A stretch of DNA of 13,164 bases, from assembly GCA_003024985.2 (NCBI GenBank), contig PXIH01S0001936.1. One strand, 5' to 3'. Below are positions 7,354 through 13,164 of the stretch, piece by piece (the first letter of the stretch is position 1; every line of letters begins with the position of its first letter). The position numbers and the translations under genes are program-made. The notes below the pieces were generated by a model that saw nothing but the letters and a program-made list of their open reading frames with translations, searched no databases and was not told where the DNA came from. Origin of the DNA: Euperipatoides rowelli. Taxonomy: Eukaryota > Onychophora > Udeonychophora > Euonychophora > Peripatopsidae.

Positions 7354-8287
7354 GTTCTTTATAAGGTGGTAGCCTTCTAAAATGCAAGCGTTTCACATGA
7401 GCGCTCATTTTTATATTAGAAAAGAGCATAATGTAAATTAACAAAAGATGAATAATTAACAGATTAAATAATTAATTAGTATGTTCAAGAGGCTTGAATA
7501 TTTCATGAGATAATTCATTTCAGCGGTTGCTTTTAACACATAATTTATGAATGAATGTTGTTCGTCAATGACATGTTAAGAAATAATTATATCCTGAAAC
7601 TAACTCGGTTGTCACTTGGTTGCACTAATTAACGAATAAAAAAAAGTAAAACAAATATAACAGTCCATTATGCTCCCCCCCCTGAAAAAAATTTGAATTC
7701 CAAATTTTCATGCAGGTAGAATGCAAAAGGCATGCAGATCTAAGAAAGAATAATGTATGTGAAGGCAAAAAAACTTAAATTGCTACACCTTTTCTAATTT
7801 GCCATAGAAGATTGTAAAAAGTCCAAATCAATGTTCTTTAAAAAAAATAAAAGTTTAGAGAATTGTTAATTTGCATTTGGTAATCTTCCTTCTCAGTTGG
7901 ATGTCCTCAAGTTTTATAAACGTAGACTGCATTCCAATTGTGTCTGCCGATTATTCCACGAAGACGCTTCCTGGTAGGGGGTAAAAACAGCTGCAACATA
8001 ATGAAGATCCAATAACAATCTAGACAAGGAGTAGGCTGTCACTCTTTCCATGGCTCAGCAATATGCTTCGTATGCTCAGTTCTTCATCTCTAAAATCCCC
8101 AGCGAGTGATCTATTATAACAGTTATAAATTCTCAAAAATGCCACAAGGTGACATTGTAGGCGAATAACGGCTACGAATGAATTCTGGCAGTCAAAAATA
8201 TATTTATTTGCTGGTTCTATTGTAGAAAACTAATAACGTAAAAGCTCCGTGGTGAACTAGGCCTATAATGGTAGGCTAGGCTATAGA
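7354..8287. other. Interval between two copies of a direct repeat, no gene recognised
   Basis: About 930 bp lie between the 7267 and 8288 repeats. It includes a hairpin AAAATTTG/CAAATTTT around 7690-7710, a run of 8 C at 7675-7682, and a less AT-rich patch at about 7920-8100. That patch holds a 45-codon minus-strand frame (7914-8051) and an 18-codon plus-strand frame from ATG at 8050, neither of which I recognise. TAGGCCTA lies at 8258-8265 and a doubled TAGGCTAGGCTA at 8272-8283, abutting the second repeat copy. Confidence 0.45.
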
Positions 8288-8364
8288 TACCGCAAGAGGA
8301 GCAAGGTTCCTAGAAGGCCACTGGCACCATTTAGCTACACTAATAAAATAAATAAAACCAAAGA
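8288..8364 (+). repeat. Short dispersed repeat, copy 2
   Basis: This is the partner of 7267-7353, with the shared block GCAAGGTTCCTAGA and the tail ATAAATAAAAC. The stem that is perfect in copy 1 is degraded here (CTAGAAGG against CCATTTAG). On the reverse strand TAGCTAAATGG fits a polymerase III A-box pattern better than copy 1 does. Similarity stops a few bases before TACCGC and soon after the ATAAATAAAAC tail. Confidence 0.7.
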
Positions 8365-8754
8365 CTCAATGAAACGACTCAAATCGAAATGTAGCCTGTA
8401 CTTGTTTTGGAAAATTAACTGTAAGCTAAATAAATTTAGCCAATTGAATAAAATATTGCAACATTCCTTTTTTTTATTTAATTTGACTTAGAGAAATATT
8501 CCATTCGAATTTAAAATAGAAAGAAAAAAAATCTAGCATTTTAGGCCTAATTAAAAGTTTTGATGAAATGGGATAGGGCCAAAATAGTTTTCAAAAGTTA
8601 TTTGTGGCACCTCAAGAGTTTAGGGTTAGCCTATAAATCAATTTCAAAAGGATTAAAATATTTCCTTTGATTTCAAAAAAATTATGCATGTTTTTTTTGT
8701 TTTTTTTAATACGGTAATAAATCAAAATAATTGGTTCGGTTTAGAGTAGTTTTT

Positions 8755-8774
8755 CCATAGATCTAGATCTATGG
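8755..8774. repeat. Perfect 20-bp palindrome
   Basis: CCATAGATCT followed directly by AGATCTATGG gives a perfect self-complementary 20-mer with no loop, containing two AGATCT sites. It has T runs on both sides. No protein-binding family is recognised. Confidence 0.85.
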
Positions 8775-10739
8775 TTTTTCTTTGCATAATAGATAGATTC
8801 AAATTATTTAGCTAACATAAAATAAGTTAATTCTCATAAATTTTATGTGGAAAAAAAAAAATCATTTCTATAAACAAAACAGCAGGCTATTGCTTTACAT
8901 TTTATAAATAATTACATTGTGTGGTGTCAAATTACACTGTACAGTGAATTTAAGCAGACAAATCTATTTCCTCAATGGCTTGTCAATACTGTTGCTACCA
9001 GAAAAGGAAATCCTAATTAAGCTAAACAAATACTGCATGTAAATAAAACCCAGGTGCAACTAATTAATCTTTAAATTGAAGAAAGAAAAAAAAAAAAAAA
9101 AAACAGATAATTTTATTCAGAATAATATTTTTGAAATACTTGACTGTTTAACAATTCAAATGGAATATTATTATTAAAAAGCAAAACACTATAACCTACA
9201 ATAAATCCAAGACATTTGGGTATATCCAGCTTAATGTTTGCAGTTTTGTGTTGTAAATATTTCCTCTCCTCATCGCCTACATGATTCTAGTAAGAAAAAG
9301 TAGCCTACTGTAGAATAATATGCAACATTTTGATGTTTGATTGTAGATTGAGTTTTGGAACTCCTGAATCATTCTCAGCTTGTTTACCCGTACATAGCCT
9401 TCTGTATGATCATAAAATGGATGAGTTTCTTTCAATGCTGAGTTAGTTTCAGGGTGTGGGATTTTTTTTTTTTTTTTACCCTAGCCATTGTGTTCAATGA
9501 TTGATTTTGACATCACTAGCATGGTCTCATTATTTCTATATTTGTTTAAAATTAAAAAAATGTGCATTTACCGGTATTGTTAAGATTTTTTTTGAATAAT
9601 TTTGGGTAATAGTTGCCCAATAAAAAGATGCAAAATGCCATATATTGGCCAAAATGAAAATAATATTTTAACTGCATGTCTCTTAGGATTAGCAAGTTTG
9701 GAAAATAGGCACATTTATTTTTGATCATGAGCGGAAGTCGTGCTGTGTGTGTGAGTACATTGAAAGAAAATTGGCCGCTACATGTAGCCTACTTTATATG
9801 CAATCTTATGCAGCACTTGAAATTAAACAAAAATTATTCAGACTTTAGTTTTTTTGAATGTGTATTTTTTAATGCACATGGTGTTAAGATGATTACAGGC
9901 TACTGTAAAAATATGAAAAAAATTGAATATTGTTTGAACTTCAGATTTTTTTTCATAATTCAAACAATATAGCCTATTGCCATGAAGTCAATGCCTAACT
10001 TATTAATTTTTTTGTTGCATAGTAAAAAAATTTTTTTTTAAATGTAGCCCAAGTAAACTTTTCAGGTTTACACAGTCCCCTTTTCCTGGAAAACATAAAC
10101 ATGATGTAGGCTACAAAATTTTATACAACTAAAATATTTTAGCATGATTTATTAATCTAGATAAAGTTTATTACTGACAGTTGAACAGTAATTTTGTAAG
10201 TGATATTGTATTTATTTTTAAATTTAACTTACTTTTTATTTTTTAATATTACCTGTAGCCTAAGCTTGTAACCTACAGATAATTTATCATAATTTTATTA
10301 AAATATCTTTTTATTCAATTTAAGCTTTCATTTATTCACTTCATTTATTTATTTCAATACAATTGTTTTGCATGGCTAATGCATTAGTCTGGCTTTCAAT
10401 TGAATGAAAATTATTTCAACCAATTCATTTTTGTTGATAGTGTTCTCAAATCTTATTCACCAATAAAACAAAATAAAAAATTTAAAACTCAATACTTACT
10501 GTAGGCTAAATTAAAAATAGCCATTGAAGCATCAAGCTTCACCAGAGTCAACAGAACTATAGATATAAATACTCCAGTCATTTATGCATAGCAGTCAGTC
10601 CCGTAACTTGAAAGAATTAATTCAGGAAATAGGATTATTTTTTACAAGTAGGTTACATACATTTTATACTCAGGTGGGTAAGGATAGATGTCCAGCCCAT
10701 GGAAATAGGACACAGTGCGTCCTTCTTTCCTTTGGCCAT

Positions 10740-10795
10740 ATAGCTTACCGTACTGTATAGGCTACCATACCCTTACTCTATACTGTGTAAGCTAT
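10740..10795. repeat. Imperfect inverted repeat with TA-bounded motifs in one arm
   Basis: ATAGCTTAC (10740-10748) pairs perfectly with GTAAGCTAT (10787-10795). Pairing resumes further in between CTGTATAG on the left and CTATACTG on the right. The left arm carries extra bases around TACCGTACTGTA, so the arms differ by a small indel beside the TA-bounded motifs common in this window. Confidence 0.6.
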
Positions 10796-10852
10796 GTATA
10801 CACTCAGTAACATATACTATAGTAGGGTACTAGGGATACATAAAATCCGTTG

Positions 10853-10881
10853 TCACGGAATTGAAGATGACATCACGGAAT
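10853..10881. repeat. 9-bp direct repeat TCACGGAAT
   Basis: TCACGGAAT occurs at 10853-10861 and 10873-10881, a 20-bp period, in a G/C-richer patch. An ATCCGT just upstream could form a small stem with ACGGAAT. It may be a binding-site pair or debris of a repeat; no family is recognised. Confidence 0.4.
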
Positions 10882-11391
10882 CGATAGTAGCCACACGAAA
10901 AATGCAAATTAAACAAAAAATACTAAAATGACTTAAAATGGTATCAAACTTCTTTTAATTTATGAACTAAATCCTGTAGCCTACATTATTTGCATACTTT
11001 TGTTAGTTATTTTAAAAATGTTTGTATAGGCCTATAGTGTTGGCTATTAAAAATAAATAAATTATAAATAGATATTTTGGATGAATAGAAAGTTTGTAAA
11101 AAAAAAAACCTAACTTCATTCACACTTCAGAACTAATCAGCTGTTTTCTATTTACAATTTGAATGATCCTAGAAAATGGGATATTCTTGACTAGAACATT
11201 CCATTTTGTAAAGAGGTAAGTTAACTGTATTCAATATTTCTTTTTTTATTAGTTTCAAAACATTTTAATTAAAAACTAACCATGTGTTCTGGCCCATTCC
11301 CCCCCCCCCCCTTTAGCCTAATGCTGTATTTAGCTATTTTTGTTGACAATTATTGCAATTAATCGTGTTGTTTTAGTAAAGAAATTATTTT

Positions 11392-12180
11392 TTATAATAT
11401 TATCATCATTGGGTGCATTCTCTTAGGCAGAGGTTAACGCTCATGGATCGCCATTTGAAGATTTCTTTCTTGAGCTCTTATTTTAATACAGATGTTAGCC
11501 ATTCTCGATCTTCCTCTTCTTTTTCCCCCTTTCTGTCCATCCCTCATGTGCTTTTACTAGTCTAATTTGAGGGACTGCAGATCCTGTAAGAACATACCAG
11601 ACATATTTCCATTTCTTCTTCCTTAGTTCATCTTAAGGTTTATAACCACTTCCCCATCTTTTCCACACTTCCTCATTTCTGATCAAATCTGTACATTTTA
11701 TTTTCAACATTCTTCTGGCACACCAGATATCAAAAGCATTGATCTTCTTTTCCAAGTCTTTGGTTAAAGTCCAAGTCTCACATCCATATGTAGCCTACAT
11801 TGCATATTAACATCTTCAATTTTAAATGTTTGGTTAAATGTCAAAACTTAAAAGTTCTTTTAGTTTCCAAAATGTAGATTTTGCCATACCTATCTTTGTT
11901 TGGGTTTCTTTTGGGGTTCTTCCATCTTTCGTTATCAAGCTGCCCAAATATCTAAATTCCTTCACCTGTTCTACTATTTTATCCTTCAATTTTGCATTTT
12001 TTTCATTTTTTATCTATAAGTTAACCAATGTTTTTATTTTTCCTAAATCCACTTATATCAGGAATCTCTTCATACACAAAAGACTCATCCATAGTGGTAG
12101 AATCTTTGACATCACTGCTGCTGCATTCATCATAGGTAAGAGCTCTCTGAGCTTCCCGTGGAGTTCAGATTTGATAATAG
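11392..12180 (-). mobile_element. Decayed 3' end of a non-LTR retrotransposon (LINE)
   Basis: On the minus strand a single register from 12013 down to 11495 gives EQVKEFRYLGSLITKDG and IGMAKSTFWKLKELL (before a stop at 11834-11836). It then gives YGCETWTLTKDLEKKINAF and AFDIWCARRMLKI, NEEVWK and, past a stop at 11633-11635, ELRKKKWKYVWYVL and GWTERGKKKRK. YLGS-x-IT-x-DG, YGCE-x-W, AF-x-x-WC-x-RR-ML-x-I and the RGRP-like basic tail are typical of the region after the reverse-transcriptase domain in LINE ORF2 proteins; the clade is not determined. The element's 3' end is near 11392-11407, where the minus strand shows a GATGATAAT tail. At least three stops make it non-functional. The open plus-strand frame at 11838-12212 is the antisense of this relic. 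Confidence 0.88.
11495..12013 (-). pseudogene. LINE ORF2 C-terminal coding relic
   Basis: This is the recognisable protein-coding part of the retrotransposon relic, from the connection region after the reverse-transcriptase palm to the C-terminus. The upper block (12013-11837) and lower block (11788-11495) are in the same register. The 45 bp between them is full of stops and includes TAGGCTA on the minus strand (11791-11797). Upstream of 12014 the register continues only as broken text. The catalytic reverse-transcriptase motifs and the endonuclease domain are not recognised in the window, as expected for a 5'-truncated, aged insertion. Confidence 0.85.
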
Positions 12181-13164
12181 AGGGAAAAAAAAACAACTCG
12201 TGTCACTTTTAAAAAGTTAAACTTTTGCTCACTTATATTTTGTTACACAAGTTGACCATCATCGTTATTGCAATATTTACCTAATAACACAAATATCCAC
12301 AAGAATTTACCAAACATGATTTGGTTATGAAACTAAGGTTTAAAAACTTATAAAACAGTCTCTTTCACCGCTCAAATTTTGAGACCAATCCTTAAATTTT
12401 TAAACCTCAATGATGCAAAGTTTAGTTACTGTATAAAAAATAATAACTTGTATTATATTATTCTAGAATCTACCCCCATTGCAGGTATTATTGGGTTCTT
12501 CATTTTCTTACATTCCAGTTGCCATTGGAAGTGTATTTTGTAGGTTAGCCAATGTAGTTTCTTCTATTTCTTGATTTTTCTCACCATTGTAGTTGTTTTT
12601 CTATCCTATCGATTCAAGTGCAAGCTTTAAAAGTTTATCGCTATACTAGGTTTGCAGTAATTATAAAATTTAACAAACTTAAAACAACACTGAACATCGA
12701 AAGCAGCAAGGCATGTGTTTGACCAATGGGTCATTCTCTGTAAAGTGCAAATTTTAATGTCCCGGTTCTGCTGTGTATACATACTTGGACTTAAAATTTA
12801 AAAATTATATATTTAAAACACAGAGCAATAAGGTCTACTAAAACTGAGTTAAAAATTAATGTTAAATTGAAAATTAATATTTATACCAACATGTTTAATT
12901 TTGAAAAATCATTCCCTCACTATGTCCCCACTATTGAAGGAAAATATAAAAAAAATTAAAAAATTTATATATATGGATTTTTTTAAAAATATTTGTTATA
13001 AATTTAACAAATAGGGTTGAGAGGGCTTTATTTATATGTTTTCATAAAAAAAATTAAAAATATTAATATTGCGGTTCATTGACAAAGAATGTCCCTAGTC
13101 CATTGCATCATTCCCTCACTATTTGATATTAGATTACATATCAGTCACTAGATGGTACTGGTAT
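12181..13164. other. AT-rich window end, no gene recognised
   Basis: The only structure seen is a 16-bp direct repeat (12908-12923 and 13107-13122) and a small G/C-richer patch at 12717-12770 that may be part of a DNA element running off the window. ATAT and AAAATT stretches fill 12955-13060. Confidence 0.5.
12908..13122 (+). repeat. 16-bp direct repeat about 200 bp apart
   Basis: ATCATTCCCTCACTAT occurs exactly at 12908-12923 and 13107-13122. GTCCC occurs near each copy (12924 and 13091). The flanking text GGGTCATTCTCTG at 12728-12740 and the several TGTCCC blocks suggest remnants of one repetitive element, not identified. The right boundary may lie beyond the window. Confidence 0.6.

Larger units (their letters stand above)
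469..11034. repeat. Dispersed TA-bounded micro-motif TAGGCCTA and relatives
   Basis: TAGGCCTA starts at 469, 502, 3245, 3916, 4060, 4655, 5932, 6078, 6243, 8258, 8542 and 11027. TACCGGTA starts at 646, 2259, 4407 and 9569. Shorter TAGCCTA/TAGGCTA occur about two dozen times and TACTGTA/TACAGTA more than a dozen. They occur inside transposons, in tandem repeats and in unique DNA, often joined through a shared TA, as in TACTGTAGCCTA at 6802-6813. Coordinates give the span of the octamer copies, not a continuous feature. Confidence 0.8.
8365..11391. other. Three-kilobase AT-rich tract with no gene recognised
   Basis: Homopolymer runs include 18 A at 9086-9103, 16 T at 9462-9477 and 13 C at 11299-11311. 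Palindromes include CACTGTACAGTG at 8935-8946, a stem TTGGG/CCCAA near 9603-9621, a perfect 20-bp palindrome at 8755-8774 and an inverted repeat at 10740-10795. The 83-codon frame at 9721-9972 starts in a slightly G/C-richer patch but soon becomes A/T-run peptide with no recognisable motif. TA-bounded motifs are frequent: 8542-8549, 9301-9312, 9569-9576, 10497-10508, 11027-11034. Confidence 0.5.

Noticed and set aside
7914-8051. 45-codon minus-strand frame in a less AT-rich patch
   Set aside because: It looks mildly protein-like but is short, isolated and without known motifs; an exon cannot be supported.
7267-8364. tRNA-derived SINE call for the paired repeat
   Set aside because: The reverse strand has an A-box-like sequence, but no B box follows at the right distance, so polymerase III origin is not supported.
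7267-8364. LTR retrotransposon with the paired repeats as LTRs
   Set aside because: The repeats are only about 80 bp, lack TG...CA ends, and no gag or pol text lies between them.
9721-9972. 83-codon plus-strand frame
   Set aside because: No recognisable domain; the second half is A/T-run peptide, and it contains three TA-bounded motifs typical of the non-coding background.
11838-12212. 124-codon plus-strand open frame
   Set aside because: It lies antisense to the LINE ORF2 relic, whose minus-strand translation has clear family motifs.
1-13164. CRISPR array, bacterial operon or prophage
   Set aside because: No regularly spaced identical repeats and no ribosome-binding-site plus long-ORF pattern; the content is eukaryotic repeat debris.

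Overview
This is AT-rich eukaryotic, almost certainly animal, DNA. It has long A/T homopolymers, no operon-like gene packing, and only decayed transposable elements as recognisable coding sequence: a non-LTR retrotransposon, a pogo/Tigger-like transposase, hAT-type miniature elements and a TA-target inverted-repeat element. The species cannot be fixed from sequence alone; a marine invertebrate or fish-like genome would fit. I find no intact protein-coding gene, tRNA, rRNA or CRISPR array. The longest open frames, at most 124 codons, look like chance or antisense frames.

Layout. 1-611 is unannotated AT-rich DNA. 614-2523 is one 1.9-kb inverted-repeat element with TA target duplication, built from repeated GGGGTAATAAG motifs and invaded by two smaller hAT-like elements (769-1179 and 2064-2383). 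2526-3542 is a poly-T tract plus AT-rich DNA. 3543-4431 is a tandem array of about 120-133 bp units, split by a 459-bp hAT miniature element with a perfect 8-bp target duplication (3688-4146). 5025-5640 is a broken coding relic of an unidentified, probably repeat-encoded protein. 6591-6716 is a C-terminal fragment of a pogo/Tigger-type DDE transposase. 7267-7353 and 8288-8364 are two copies of a short dispersed repeat. 8365-11391 is gene-free with several palindromes. 11392-12180 carries, on the minus strand, the 3' end of a decayed non-LTR retrotransposon. The last kilobase is gene-free, with a 16-bp direct repeat about 200 bp apart.

The most interesting signal is not a gene. Short motifs of the form TA-(3 or 4 G/C-rich bases)-TA are scattered through the window: TAGGCCTA at least 12 times, TAGCCTA/TAGGCTA about two dozen times, TACTGTA/TACAGTA more than a dozen times, TACCGGTA 4 times. 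At three places internal repeat copies can be compared, and the motif is an exact 5- or 6-bp insertion absent from the sister copy. They look like TA-duplicating micro-insertions. One explanation, an inference, is that they are excision footprints of TA-target DNA transposons. The 614-2523 element has TA-GG...CC-TA ends, so excision leaving two bases from each end would produce exactly TAGGCCTA.
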